Source: Streptantibioticus parmotrematis
Lineage (GTDB): Bacteria > Actinomycetota > Actinomycetes > Streptomycetales > Streptomycetaceae
Direction of reading: 5' to 3'
DNA: 64,000 bases
Assembly (NCBI RefSeq): GCF_019890615.1
Contig: NZ_JAINVZ010000011.1
Location: 1 to 64,000, forward strand
The translations under genes and the position numbers were made by a program. Below the pieces are notes generated by a model, which was not told the origin of the DNA, searched no databases, and saw only the letters and a list, made by a program, of their open reading frames with translations. Shown here piece after piece: positions 24,020-38,398 of the stretch (position 1 is its first letter; each line of letters starts with the position of its first letter).

Positions 24020-24449
24020 GGGTCGGCTCCGCAAGCACGCAGTGCAGTGGTGAGTAGGCCGGCCCGCCCCTGTTCCCTCGCTGTCGAGGGGGTGTGTGAA
24101 CGGACCCAGGAACGTCCGCCGGCTCGGTGTCCACGGGGGGTGAGGTCCACGGGGGTCTGGAGAACACGGAATCACGAAACCGGCCGTGCTCACAGCTTCT
24201 TTACCCATTCACGCCCGGTTTTACATCCGCACGGGCACGTACCAGTTCACGTGTTCACCCGCGCGGCGGGCGCGAGAGGCCGTGCCCCGGCGCACGCATA
24301 TGCGCGGGGCGATTCAACGGCGTTGCCGCGCAAGCGGTTTGTGCCCCCGCGGGCCCTCGCTTCGTGCCCCCGCAGGCCCCCCTCAGACCCTCCGCGAGCC
24401 CCCCTCGGGCCCCTCTCGGACCACCCCCGCGGCCCCCGTCGCCCCATCC
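24020..24449. other. Intergenic region with no recognisable gene
   Basis: 430 bases between the DUF2617 start and the stop of the Gly/His-rich gene. 24,340-24,440 is a run of CCCCC-rich triplets (repeated GCCCCC/GCCCCT) with coding-like frames only in low-complexity Pro/Arg. 24,180-24,310 is lower in GC and probably contains the DUF2617 promoter. Nothing else is supported. Confidence 0.5.
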
Positions 24450-24749
24450 TCAGTGGTGGCCGCCTCCGCCGCCGTGACCGCCGGAGAAGCCGCCGCCCCC
24501 GTGGTGGCCGCCGGAGAAGCCGCCGCCGTGGTGGCCGCCGCCGAAGATCCCGCCCCCGTGGTGGTTTCCGTGGTGGTGCGTGCCGCCCTGCGCGCCGCCG
24601 TCGGCGCCGGGCAGCCAGGCGCCGCTGTCGAGCCCCGAGTCCGAAGAACCGCGCCCGCCGCGCCGCCGCTGGTCCGGCCGCCGTGCCGAGACCGCCGCCA
24701 GGATCACCGCGCACGCCACGCAGCCGATGATGATGAGTCCGAAGCCCAT
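24450..24749 (-). CDS. Small membrane protein with Gly/His-rich repeat tail
   Basis: 99 residues starting MGFGLIIIGCVACAVILAAVSARR, a single membrane helix (about 3-20) followed by a charged stretch (RRPDQRRRGGRG). The C-terminal half is Gly/His-rich, with GNHHGGGIFGGG, GHHGGGFSGG, HHGGGGFSGG and GHGGGGGHH: tandem copies of a GHHGGGFSGG-like decapeptide. The His-rich tail could bind metal ions or be a surface-exposed flexible arm. No family recognised. ATG at 24749 is chosen because the membrane helix starts there. Confidence 0.6.
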   Translation of the reverse strand: MGFGLIIIGCVACAVILAAVSARRPDQRRRGGRGSSDSGLDSGAWLPGADGGAQGGTHHHGNHHGGGIFGGGHHGGGFSGGHHGGGGFSGGHGGGGGHH

Positions 24750-24982
24750 GGGGCCACCCCCGTTCCGTTCGCTGCCCGCCGCGTCCCCGTGGTCCCGGGG
24801 CGGGCGGTGTGTGCCGGACCACATTCCCCACCGGTCGCGACGTAAAGCGGAGTTGAGCGATTCCAGAGGTTTCCGAAGGTTTCCGAACGGTTCGGGCGCG
24901 GTGTGCCGTGGTTGTCCGGGGGCCGCCGGTTGCCGGAGGATGGCGCCGGATCCACGAGGACCCCAGGGACCAGGGAGCGGGC

Positions 24983-26143
24983 ATGGCGGGCAGGCCGGTG
25001 TTGAATCGCAGGCTGGACGGGCACGGAACGACGATCTTCGCGGAGATGTCGGCGCTGGCGGTGGCGACCGGCGCGATCAACCTGGGCCAGGGCTTCCCGG
25101 ACACCGACGGTCCCGAGGAGATCCGCGAGGCGGCGGTGCGGGCGCTGCGCGAGGGGCGCGGCAACCAGTACCCTCCGGGTCCCGGCGTCCCCGAACTGCG
25201 TGTCGCGATCGCCGACCACCAACGCCGCTTCTACGGGCTGGAGTTCGACCCCGACCGCGAGGTGCTGGTCACCGCGGGCGCCACCGAGGCGATCGCCGCC
25301 GCGCTGCTGGCGCTGCTGGAGCCGGGCGACGAGGTGATCGCGTTCGAACCCTTCTACGACTCGTACGCCGCGTGCATCGCGATGGCGGGCGCGGTGCGGG
25401 TGCCGCTGACGCTGCGCGCGCCGGACTTCCGGCCCGACCTGGACGCCCTGCGTGACGCGGTCACCCCGCGCACCCGGCTGCTGCTGCTCAACTCCCCGCA
25501 CAACCCCACCGGCATGGTGCTCACCCGCGACGAGCTGACCGCCATCGCCGAACTCGCCGTCGAGCGGGACCTGTTGGTGGTCACCGACGAGGTCTACGAA
25601 CACCTGGTCTACGACGGTGAGCACATTCCGCTGATCTCGCTGCCGGGGATGCGCGAGCGCACGGTGTCGATCTCGTCGTCCGGCAAGACCTTCTCGTTCA
25701 CCGGCTGGAAGGTCGGCTGGGTCACCGGCGGCGCCGAGTTGGTCACCGCCGTGCGCACGGCCAAGCAGTACCTGACCTTCGTCAGCTCCGGTCCCTTCCA
25801 GTACGCGATCGCTGAGGCGCTGCGGCTGCCGGACGGTTTCTTCGGGGGCTTCCGCGATCAGTTGCGCGGCAAGCGCGACCTGCTGACCGCCGGACTCGCC
25901 GACGCGGGTCTCGGCGTTCACCGCCCGCAGGGCACGTACTTCGTCACGGCCGACATCGCCCCGCTGGGCGAGAAGGACGGCATCGCCTTCTGCCGGCAGC
26001 TGCCGGAGCGGTGCGGCGTGGTCGCGGTGCCCAACGCGGTCTTCTACGACGACCCCGACGCCGGCCGCAGCCAGGTCCGCTTCGCCTTCTGCAAACGCGA
26101 GGAGGTGCTGCGGGAGGCCGTGACACGGCTGCGCGGACGCTGA
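24983..26143 (+). CDS. PLP-dependent aminotransferase, fold type I class I/II (DapC/kynurenine-aminotransferase-like)
   Basis: 386 residues. Features are AINLGQGFPDTDGP (31-44), NQYPPGPGVPELR (61-73), SPHNPTGMVL (171-180), VVTDEVYEHLVYDG and the Schiff-base lysine K235 in SSSGKTFSFTGWKVGW, with RFAF near the C-terminus providing the carboxylate-binding Arg. The family includes N-succinyldiaminopimelate, methionine and kynurenine/glutamine aminotransferases; the motif FPD-DGP is shared by all, so substrate is undecided. ATG at 24983 has GGGAGCGG upstream. It diverges from the Gly/His-rich gene and stands alone. Confidence 0.92.
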   Translation: MAGRPVLNRRLDGHGTTIFAEMSALAVATGAINLGQGFPDTDGPEEIREAAVRALREGRGNQYPPGPGVPELRVAIADHQRRFYGLEFDPDREVLVTAGATEAIAAALLALLEPGDEVIAFEPFYDSYAACIAMAGAVRVPLTLRAPDFRPDLDALRDAVTPRTRLLLLNSPHNPTGMVLTRDELTAIAELAVERDLLVVTDEVYEHLVYDGEHIPLISLPGMRERTVSISSSGKTFSFTGWKVGWVTGGAELVTAVRTAKQYLTFVSSGPFQYAIAEALRLPDGFFGGFRDQLRGKRDLLTAGLADAGLGVHRPQGTYFVTADIAPLGEKDGIAFCRQLPERCGVVAVPNAVFYDDPDAGRSQVRFAFCKREEVLREAVTRLRGR

Positions 26144-26364
26144 CGCGGGCGGCTACGGACGGGCACCAGCGGTTCACCCTGCGTTCGCCCGGCGTTTCGC
26201 GGCCTGGGGGATGACTTGCAGGAAGCTGTGGACAGGCCGGGGCGACGGCAGGCCTGACGCAACCCGTTCCCGTTTTCCACCGTCCTTCACCTTTGGTGGT
26301 GGATACGCGGATCCCGGCGCGCCGACCCGAACCGGTCGGTGATGCGTCAGGGCCCGGTGTCCGT

Positions 26365-26386
26365 CAGGCTTGTCACAGGCTTGTCG
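26365..26386. repeat. Tandem 11-bp repeat upstream of the GT-C gene
   Basis: CAGGCTTGTCA is followed directly by CAGGCTTGTCG. The spacing equals about one helical turn, and the pair ends 47 bases before the GTG start of the next gene, a plausible regulator site. Confidence 0.5.
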
Positions 26387-26433
26387 TCAGCACGGTGCCG
26401 CGACCTGGCCGCGCCGGGAGGAGCGAGAACAAG

Positions 26434-27657
26434 GTGTATACGGCCGAGCCGGTCTCGACGCAGTCCCCTCCCGGTCCCGGGGACCCGCCCGGCCTGCGCC
26501 CTCTGGTCCGCTCTCGGCTCGCCCGGGCGAGATCCTCGCTGCGCAGATCGGCGCCCGCGCTCGGTGTCTACGCGGCGGTGCGCGCCGCGGGACTGCTCTT
26601 CCTCACGGCGTACGCCTGGTACTCCGGCGCCCACCCGCGCACCCTGCTGGGCACCTCCTGGGACGCCCGCTGGTACCTGCGGATCGCCCAGTACGGCTAC
26701 GGGACGGTCATCCCGTCCGGCACCCAGCACGCCGTGATCTACAACGACCTGGCGTTCTTCCCGCTGTACCCGATGACGGTGCGGGCGGTGCACGCCGTGC
26801 TGCCGATCGGCCTGGTCAACGTCGCGCTGCTGGTCGCCTGGGCGGCCGCGGGGCTGACCGCCTGGGCGGTCTACCTGATCGGCGAGCGGCTCTACGGCCA
26901 CCGCGTCGGCATGGCGCTGGTCCTGCTGTACGGGCTGCTGCCGCACGCGATCATCCAGACGATGGCGTACACCGAGCCGGTGCTGACCGCCCTGTCGGCC
27001 TGGGCGCTGTACGCGGTGCTGACCAAGCGCTGGATCGCGGCGGGCACGCTGGCGGCGCTCGCGGGCTGCGCGCGGCCCAACGGCTGCGCGGTGGCCGCGG
27101 CGGTGATCGCGGGCGTGCTGGTCGACGCCTGGCGCAAGCGGAAGGCCGGCAGACGCTGGTTCGAGCCACGGGCCTGGGCAGGGGCGCTGATCGCGCCGTT
27201 GGGGTGGCTCGGCTACGTGCTGTGGGTGGGCCTGGAGACCGGTGACCTCAAGGGGTACTTCACCGTGCAGGCGGGCTGGGGGTCGCGCTACGACTTCGGG
27301 TGGAGCGCGCTGCGCTACTTCAAGCACCTGCTGACGCATCCGAGCTACTTCACGTACTACGTGGCGGCCTTCATCGTCGCCGGGTTCGTGATCCTCTTCG
27401 TGCTGTGCGTCACCGACCGCATCCCGGTGGCGCTGCTGGTCTACAGCGCGGTGCTGCTGCTGATCGGCATCGGCGGCGCCGGGTTCTTCCAGTGCAAGCC
27501 GCGGTTCCTGATGCCCGCGTTCCCGGTGCTCATCCCGGCGGCCCTCGCGCTGGCGAGAGCCCGGCCGCGGACGGCCGCGGTGGCGGTCGTCTCGCTGGCC
27601 GGGTTCTCGTTCTGCTACGGCACCTACCTGCTGACGGTCTCGCCGCTCGCGCTGTAG
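26434..27657 (+). CDS. GT-C family mannosyltransferase-like membrane protein (PIG-V type)
   Basis: 407 residues. After a short Pro-rich N-terminus there are about nine to ten membrane helices. The first extracytoplasmic loop holds TSWDARWYLRIAQYGYG, where the D-R pair at the start of the loop is the expected catalytic acidic site of GT-C enzymes, and NDLAFFPLYP follows. This is the layout of polyprenyl-phosphate-mannose-dependent mannosyltransferases related to PIG-V. It probably adds mannose to a cell-envelope glycan or protein. GTG at 26434 has GGGAGGAG ten bases upstream; the extension to 26293 is rejected. Confidence 0.85.
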   Translation: MYTAEPVSTQSPPGPGDPPGLRPLVRSRLARARSSLRRSAPALGVYAAVRAAGLLFLTAYAWYSGAHPRTLLGTSWDARWYLRIAQYGYGTVIPSGTQHAVIYNDLAFFPLYPMTVRAVHAVLPIGLVNVALLVAWAAAGLTAWAVYLIGERLYGHRVGMALVLLYGLLPHAIIQTMAYTEPVLTALSAWALYAVLTKRWIAAGTLAALAGCARPNGCAVAAAVIAGVLVDAWRKRKAGRRWFEPRAWAGALIAPLGWLGYVLWVGLETGDLKGYFTVQAGWGSRYDFGWSALRYFKHLLTHPSYFTYYVAAFIVAGFVILFVLCVTDRIPVALLVYSAVLLLIGIGGAGFFQCKPRFLMPAFPVLIPAALALARARPRTAAVAVVSLAGFSFCYGTYLLTVSPLAL

Positions 27658-27700
27658 CGGCGGCGGGACTGCACCGGGCGGGGGCCGGGAACGGCCGGGG

Positions 27701-28231
27701 TCACTCCCCCGGCTCGTCGCCCTCCTCGGCGTCCTGCTCCAGGCCGAGCTGCTCCACGACCCACTTGTCGAAGTCGATCGAGGCGCGCACCCAGCTGACG
27801 GTGGAGGAGACGAAGTGCTCCAGGCCGACGCCGAGGCCCAGCAGCAACTGCGCCTCGCCGATCAGCCGCACCGTGCCGTCGTCATGGGTGTGCGTGTAGA
27901 CCTTCGGCCACAGCGTCTGGCGGTTCCAGCCGTCGATGACCTCCAGCAGCCTGCCCTTGTCGTCCAGGCTGTAGGGGCGGTCGTAGAACGTGCGGACCGC
28001 GAAGACCTCCTGCTCGCCCTCGCCCCGGAACATGAAGTACGTCCGGAAGTCCTCCCAGGGAGCGGCGAGGTCACCCTCGTCGTCCACGACGTACTTCAGC
28101 TCCATCTGGTCCAGCAGCTGCTTCACCAGATCCTGGTCCGGCCTGATCACGCCGCCTCCGGGCGGTCCGGCGGGCGGCTCGTTGGCGGGCCGGCCGCCGA
28201 AGTTCGGAATCGAGGACGGGTCAATGCTCAC
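27701..28231 (-). CDS. YbjN domain-containing protein
   Basis: 176 residues starting MSIDPSSIPNFGGRPANEPP (GTG at 28231 behind AAGGG; an ATG at 28264 would add eleven residues). A short disordered leader is followed by a YbjN fold: LVKQLLDQMELKYVVDDEGDL, YFMFRGEGEQEVFAVRTFYDRPYSLDD, LLEVIDGWNRQTLWPKVYTHTHDDG, and a helical end with a strongly acidic tail. YbjN domains resemble type III secretion chaperones and bind proteins; no enzymatic role is known. Confidence 0.85.
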   Translation of the reverse strand: MSIDPSSIPNFGGRPANEPPAGPPGGGVIRPDQDLVKQLLDQMELKYVVDDEGDLAAPWEDFRTYFMFRGEGEQEVFAVRTFYDRPYSLDDKGRLLEVIDGWNRQTLWPKVYTHTHDDGTVRLIGEAQLLLGLGVGLEHFVSSTVSWVRASIDFDKWVVEQLGLEQDAEEGDEPGE

Positions 28232-28354
28232 CGCGGGTTTCCCTTCGTACGCCGATTGCGCCATCCTCCCGCACTCCGGCGGGGGTGTGGCAACCCCCAC
28301 CGGCAGCGGGTCGCCGACGCCCCGGGGGCACCGGCCGGGCGGCGCCGCGAGGGG

Positions 28355-31018
<2,664 letters not shown>

Positions 31019-31076
31019 GTGGGGGTGGACCTCCTCCTGGCGTGTCCCATCGTTCCTGCCCTATCGAGTGTAAGGC

Positions 31077-31101
31077 AAGTTGAGTCGAGTGTGCTCAACT
31101 T
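31077..31101. promoter_or_regulatory. HAIR-type operator for HspR upstream of clpB
   Basis: AAGTTGAG (31077-31084) and CTCAACTT (31094-31101) form an 8-bp perfect inverted repeat. The core GTTGAGT-N7-GCTCAAC departs from the consensus CTTGAGT-N7-ACTCAAG at three positions. It lies 60-85 bases upstream of the clpB start, the expected place for HspR repression. Confidence 0.75.
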
Positions 31102-31166
31102 TTGTGAACGAGATCGGGCGGGGCCGGGCCGTTCCACGACGACGGGTGCCCGCTTCCGGCCCGGCG

Positions 31167-31532
31167 TCACAGGCCCCAGCTGCGGACCGAGCGGGGATGG
31201 ACCCGGATCACCTCGGGGCTGAAGTGCGGGCCGAGGTCGTGCGGGCCGGTGAGCAGCTCGGCCTCCCCGCGGATGTCCACGCCACGCACGGTCCACGGCT
31301 CGACGCTCACCACGTCGTCGACGACGAGGGCGATCCGCGGGTTGTGGGTGAGGTTGCGCCACTTCTTGGTGGTGCCCATGGCCAGGCCGCCGATCAGGAT
31401 CGTGCCGTCGTCCTGGAGGAAGTAGCCGACCGGGTTGGCCTGCGGCTGGCCGTTCCGGTCGACGGTCGCCATGCGGCCGATGCGCTGCCCCGCGAGGTAG
31501 GCGCGCTCGGCGTCGCTGAAGAAGGTGGTCAT
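31167..31532 (-). CDS. PPOX-class (F420-dependent) flavin/deazaflavin oxidoreductase
   Basis: 121 residues with the split-barrel fold. Features include FFSDAERAYLAGQRIGRMATVD, GQPQANPVGYFLQDDGTILIGG, and GTTKKWRNLTHNPRIALVVDD, a segment with basic residues near the cofactor phosphate site. These are marks of the actinobacterial PPOX class, which mostly uses F420 rather than FMN; that choice is inferred from family. Soluble and cytoplasmic. It diverges from a second PPOX-like gene at 31592 across 59 bases. Confidence 0.87.
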   Translation of the reverse strand: MTTFFSDAERAYLAGQRIGRMATVDRNGQPQANPVGYFLQDDGTILIGGLAMGTTKKWRNLTHNPRIALVVDDVVSVEPWTVRGVDIRGEAELLTGPHDLGPHFSPEVIRVHPRSVRSWGL

Positions 31533-31591
31533 ACCGCCATCGTCACGCGCCGTGCGCCCGAGCGCATCGGCCCGGAGGTAGCGTCTGGCCC

Positions 31592-32023
31592 ATGTCGATC
31601 GACCTGGGCCGTCCCGGACCGGACTTCCTGGCCTTCTGGCGCACCCCGCTCTACAGCGCCCTGACCACCCCGCGCCCCGACGGCACCCCGCACGTCGCCC
31701 CGGTCGGCGCGACCTACGACCCCGGGGCGCGGCTGGCCCGGGTCACCGCGCGCCGCACCAGCGTCAAGGTGCGCAACGTCCTGGCGGCGGGCGCGCCGGG
31801 CCTGCGCGCCGCGCTCTGCCAGGTCGACGGCGGCCACTGGGCCACGCTGGAGGGCGTGGCCCGGGTCAGCGAGGCCCCGGAGGCGATCGACGAGGCGGTC
31901 CGCCGCTTCGAGGAGCGCTACGGCAGGAAGGTCGTCCCGAACCCGGACCGCGTCGTCATCGAGATCGCCCTCACCCGGGCCATGGGCCGCATCCCGGCGC
32001 CGGCCGCGGCGCGGCAGGCCTGA
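31592..32023 (+). CDS. PPOX-class / TIGR03618-like pyridoxamine 5'-phosphate oxidase family protein
   Basis: 143 residues. The start resembles MSIDLGRPGPDFLAFWRTP and is followed by LTTPRPDGTPHVAPVGATYD, then LARVTARRTSVKVRNVLAAG and HWATLEGVARVSEAPEAIDEAVRRFEERYG. The pattern is that of short F420-dependent PPOX proteins, a likely deazaflavin or flavin reductase of unknown substrate. It is divergent from the related gene at 31167-31532, so two paralogous split-barrel proteins are expressed from one intergenic region. No operon partner follows; the next gene is convergent. Confidence 0.82.
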   Translation: MSIDLGRPGPDFLAFWRTPLYSALTTPRPDGTPHVAPVGATYDPGARLARVTARRTSVKVRNVLAAGAPGLRAALCQVDGGHWATLEGVARVSEAPEAIDEAVRRFEERYGRKVVPNPDRVVIEIALTRAMGRIPAPAAARQA

Positions 32024-32105
32024 GGCGGGCAGGGTCCGGCAGGCCTGAAGCGGACCGGGCCCGGCGGGCCTGAAGCGCGCCCGGGCCCGGACACCGCCCC
32101 CCGCC

Positions 32106-33560
32106 TCAGGCCGCGCGGTCGAAGCGCCCGCGCACGTCGTACGAGCCGAGTGCCCGGGCCAGTTCGGCGCGGCCGGGGGCCAGCAGGTGCGTCGAGGTGC
32201 CGATGGCCGGCGCGCGGCGCACCCGGGCGCGGAACTCCGCGTCGTCGAAGACCTCCTCGCGCGTGCGCAGTCCCGTCAGCATCCGGGTCAGCCCCCGCCA
32301 GACCTCCCCGTCGCTCGCCGCCGCCGCGCACGCCTCCGACAGCAGCGGGCGGCCGCCGAGCGCGGTGGGCACCGAGGGCGCAGGGCGTCCGGCGATCGCG
32401 GCCCGCCACTGGGCGATCCGGATCCGGTCGTCGTCCGCGGACTGCCGGAACCACGGCCCGTACAGCTCCTCGTTGGAGCGGGCGACACGGCGGCTGAGCG
32501 CGATGTCCACGGCCGGGGCCGAGGCCAGCAGGTCGGCCAGCCGGAACGCGCCGGCCAGCGCCAGCGACACCCCGCGCGCGTACAGCGGATCGGTGACGCA
32601 CACCGCGTCGCCGACCGCGAACAGTCCCGCGACCGGCCGCTGCCGGGTGGTGGCCAGGCCGCGCAGCGCGTTGTGCGGCGCGGTCATGGTGTGCACCGGC
32701 GAGACCGGGTCGGCCTGCTCCAGCCAGGGCGCGAGGCCCGGCGTCAGGCGGGCCACCGCGGCGAACCGCTCGGGGTCGCCGAGTGCCGCCAGCGTCTGGT
32801 CGCCGGGCAGCGCGCCGATCAGCACGCCGAACGTGCCGTCCTCCCCCGGATGCAGCAGCCCGGCGTAGTGGCGGCCGACGATCCCCGCCGCATTGCCCCG
32901 GCCCAGCGGTCCCGGACGCGCGCCGGGGCGCAGGCGGTGGAAGCGGGAGAAGACGCTCAGGCCCGAGGGCGCGGTCTCGTCGTCGGCGACCGGCACGCCC
33001 TCGGCCGTCAGCCAGCGCCGGGACTCGGCGCGCCGTCCGGTGGCGTCGATCACGATGTCGGCGGCGAGCGGACCGCCCGCGGTGACGACCCCGGTCACCC
33101 GGCGGCCGTCCGCCTCCAGGCGCAGCGCCCGCACCCCGTCGCCGTACGCGATCCGCACGTCGGGCAGCGCCCGCACCGCGCGTTCCAGTACCAGGTCCAG
33201 CGTGCCGCGGCGGCAGCCCAGCGCGGTCAACTCCGCGTCGTCCGAACGCGGTTCGCGGTCCTTGACGGTCGGCGGCAGCGCGGCGGTCAGGTCCAGCGCG
33301 ACCGCGCCCGCCTCGCGCAGCGCGGCCAGCACCCGCGGCGCCCGCTCCCGCAGCACCTTCACGCCGAGCGCGGCCAGCGTGTGGGAGTGCGCGGCCTGCG
33401 GCACCAGCGGGCGGTGCCAGTCGCCGACCACCTCCCCGTACGGCCCCTCGGGTGGGCGTGGCCCGCGCTCCAGGACCACGATGTCGTGACCCTGCCCGGA
33501 CAGCGCCAGCGCGCTCGCGAGTCCGGCGACGCTGGCTCCGGCGATGACGACGGCGGCCAT
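32106..33560 (-). CDS. FAD-dependent monooxygenase
   Basis: 484 residues. The N-terminal Rossmann dinucleotide motif reads VVIAGASVAGLASALALSG, where a Ser replaces the usual middle Gly of GxGxxG (GASVAG). An E follows at the ribose site (VVLERGPRP). A later GD motif is FAVGDAVCVTDPLYARGVSLALAGA. The family is the FAD-binding/PHBH-like aromatic hydroxylase and epoxidase group; many members tailor natural products. There is no Cys-rich or membrane part. ATG at 33560 follows GGAGGAAGCC; the longer frame to 33689 lies in the hspR terminator region. No partner genes are adjacent, so substrate is unknown. Confidence 0.87.
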   Translation of the reverse strand: MAAVVIAGASVAGLASALALSGQGHDIVVLERGPRPPEGPYGEVVGDWHRPLVPQAAHSHTLAALGVKVLRERAPRVLAALREAGAVALDLTAALPPTVKDREPRSDDAELTALGCRRGTLDLVLERAVRALPDVRIAYGDGVRALRLEADGRRVTGVVTAGGPLAADIVIDATGRRAESRRWLTAEGVPVADDETAPSGLSVFSRFHRLRPGARPGPLGRGNAAGIVGRHYAGLLHPGEDGTFGVLIGALPGDQTLAALGDPERFAAVARLTPGLAPWLEQADPVSPVHTMTAPHNALRGLATTRQRPVAGLFAVGDAVCVTDPLYARGVSLALAGAFRLADLLASAPAVDIALSRRVARSNEELYGPWFRQSADDDRIRIAQWRAAIAGRPAPSVPTALGGRPLLSEACAAAASDGEVWRGLTRMLTGLRTREEVFDDAEFRARVRRAPAIGTSTHLLAPGRAELARALGSYDVRGRFDRAA

Positions 33561-33695
33561 GGCTTCCTCCTGGTGTCCTCGTGCTCGGGTGTCTGCGTGC
33601 GGGGGGTGAGCCCGGTCACTGTCAACCCGGCTTCTCGAGTCCCGCTCGCGCGGCCCGGCCGGACACGAGAAGCGGGAGGCCGCGGACACGACGAA

Positions 33696-33728
33696 GGGGG
33701 CGGACCGTCTGCTCGACGGTCCGCCCCC
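33696..33728 (-). terminator. Terminator of the dnaK operon
   Basis: A perfect 13-bp stem (33696-33708 with 33716-33728, GGGGGCGGACCGT/ACGGTCCGCCCCC) with a 7-base loop, 52 bases beyond the hspR stop and followed on the transcribed strand by a short A/T-poor tail. Confidence 0.75.
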
Positions 33729-33779
33729 TTGACGGGAAGCGCCTGCTTACGGGAAGCACCTGCGTGAACGCGAACGCCC

Positions 33780-34232
33780 TTACTCGTGTGTCCGCTTGGG
33801 ACGCCACACCACCAGCGCGCTCGCCTGCCGCACGTCCTCGTAGGGCACGAGGTCGCGCCGGTAGGAGGCGTGCACCGCGGCCTCGCGCTGCTGCATCGCC
33901 GCCGCCGCGCCCTCCAGGCCCGCCTGGAGTTCGGCGACCCGGGCCTTGAGCGCGGCGACCTGGTTCTCCAGCTCGATGATGCGCTTGATCCCGGCGAGGT
34001 TGATGCCCTCGTCCTGGCTCAACTGCTGCACCTGACGCAGCAGTTCGATGTCGCGCGCGGAGTAGCGGCGGCCACGGCCCGCGGTGCGGTCGGGGGAGAC
34101 CAGGCCCAGCCGGTCGTACTGCCGCAGGGTCTGCGGGTGCAGCCCGGAGAGCTGGGCCGCCACCGAGATCACGTACACCGGTGACTCGTCCGTCAGCTCG
34201 TAGGGGTTGCGCCGTACGCTCCGGCCGTCCAT
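33780..34232 (-). CDS. hspR: Heat-shock repressor HspR (MerR-type)
   Basis: 150 residues. The winged-helix region YVISVAAQLSGLHPQTLRQYDRLGLVSP (about 18-45) matches MerR/HspR proteins; a basic RGRRYSARDIELLRQVQQL wing follows, then a coiled-coil dimer helix (IKRIIELENQVAALKARVAELQAGLEG). HspR binds HAIR operators and, with DnaK as co-repressor, keeps the chaperone operon off in the absence of stress. ATG at 34232 lies one base after the dnaJ stop. This makes it the last gene of dnaK-grpE-dnaJ-hspR, so it is autoregulated through the two HAIR sites in front of dnaK. Confidence 0.96.
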   Translation of the reverse strand: MDGRSVRRNPYELTDESPVYVISVAAQLSGLHPQTLRQYDRLGLVSPDRTAGRGRRYSARDIELLRQVQQLSQDEGINLAGIKRIIELENQVAALKARVAELQAGLEGAAAAMQQREAAVHASYRRDLVPYEDVRQASALVVWRPKRTHE

Positions 34233-34233
34233 C

Positions 34234-35418
34234 TCATGCTCCCTTCGCGGCCTTGAACAGCTCCGCCCGCGGATCCTCGCCCGCGGTCGCCTCGCGGTAC
34301 GACTCCAGCGCTTGCAAGGCCTCGCCGTCAACCGTCGCGGGCACCGCGACCTCGACGGTCACCAGCAGATCGCCACGGGTGCCGTCCTTGCGGGCGGCGC
34401 CCTTGCCACGGGCCCGCAGGGTACGGCCGTTGGGCGTGCCCGGCGGGAGCCGCAGCGTCACGGCAGGGCCGTGCAGCGTCGGCACCTTGATCTCGCCGCC
34501 GAGGGCGGCCTCCGTGAAGGAGACCGGCACCGTGACGGTGAGGTTGTCGCCCTTGCGCCCGAAGACGGCGTGGGTGCCGACGTGGACCACCACGTACAAG
34601 TCGCCCGCGGGGCCGCCGCGTTCGCCCGGGGCGCCCTTGCCGCGCAGCCGGATGCGCTGCCCGTCGCTGACGCCCGCCGGGATGCGCACCTGCATGGTCC
34701 GCGCGCTCTTGGCCCGCCCGCTGCCCTTGCAGATGTCGCACGGGTCCTGGGCGATCATGCCGCGGCCCTTGCACTCCATGCAGGGGTCGGTCAGCGAGAA
34801 GCCGCCGCCCGCGCCCCGGGAGACCTGGCCGGTGCCCACGCAGGTCGGGCAGACCCGCGGGGTGCCGTTCTTGTCGCCGGTGCCGGCGCACGCCTTGCAC
34901 GGCGCCGACGACGACATGCGCAGCGGCACGGTGGCGCCGTCGACCGCCTCGGTGAAGCTGAGGGTGACCTCGGACTCGATGTCCTGGCCGCGCCGCGGCT
35001 GGGTACGGGTGCCCGCGCCGCGGTTGAACAGCCCGCCGAACACGTCGCCCAGGCCGCCGCCGAACCCGCCCGCGTTGCCGCCGGTGGTGGTGGTGCCCTG
35101 GCCGCCGCCGAACAGGTCGCCCAGGTCGAAGCCGAAACCGCCGGCCCCGCCCGCGCCGCCCGGCGCGCGGAAGCCCCCGCCGCCGAACAGCGTGCGCGCC
35201 TCGTCGTACTCCTTGCGGCGCTTGGGGTCGGACAGGACGTCGTTGGCCTCGGAGATCTCCTTGAAGCGCTCCTCGGCCTTGGCGTCGCCCTTGTTGGCGT
35301 CCGGGTGGAACTCGCGGGCGAGCTTCCGGTACGCCTTCTTGATCTCCGCCTCGGTCGCGTCCTTCGGGACGCCGAGGACCTTGTAGTAGTCCTTCTCGAC
35401 GAAGTCCTTGGTGCTCAT
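34234..35418 (-). CDS. dnaJ: DnaJ, Hsp40 co-chaperone
   Basis: 394 residues. The J-domain at the N-terminus (KDYYKVLGVPKDATEAEIKK) carries HPD in REFHPDANKGD. A Gly/Phe-rich stretch (about 80-140) follows, then four CxxCxGxG zinc motifs: CKACAGTG, CPTCVGTG, CMECKGRG and CDICKGSG. The C-terminal domains bind client polypeptides. It stimulates DnaK ATP hydrolysis. It lies between grpE and hspR in the chaperone operon, 51 bases after grpE, and is type I DnaJ (DnaJ1-like). Confidence 0.97.
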   Translation of the reverse strand: MSTKDFVEKDYYKVLGVPKDATEAEIKKAYRKLAREFHPDANKGDAKAEERFKEISEANDVLSDPKRRKEYDEARTLFGGGGFRAPGGAGGAGGFGFDLGDLFGGGQGTTTTGGNAGGFGGGLGDVFGGLFNRGAGTRTQPRRGQDIESEVTLSFTEAVDGATVPLRMSSSAPCKACAGTGDKNGTPRVCPTCVGTGQVSRGAGGGFSLTDPCMECKGRGMIAQDPCDICKGSGRAKSARTMQVRIPAGVSDGQRIRLRGKGAPGERGGPAGDLYVVVHVGTHAVFGRKGDNLTVTVPVSFTEAALGGEIKVPTLHGPAVTLRLPPGTPNGRTLRARGKGAARKDGTRGDLLVTVEVAVPATVDGEALQALESYREATAGEDPRAELFKAAKGA

Positions 35419-35469
35419 CCCCGGCGTCCCTCCTTCCCGGCTTCCGGTCCGGCTTCCCCGTACCGCGCG

Positions 35470-38398
<2,929 letters not shown>

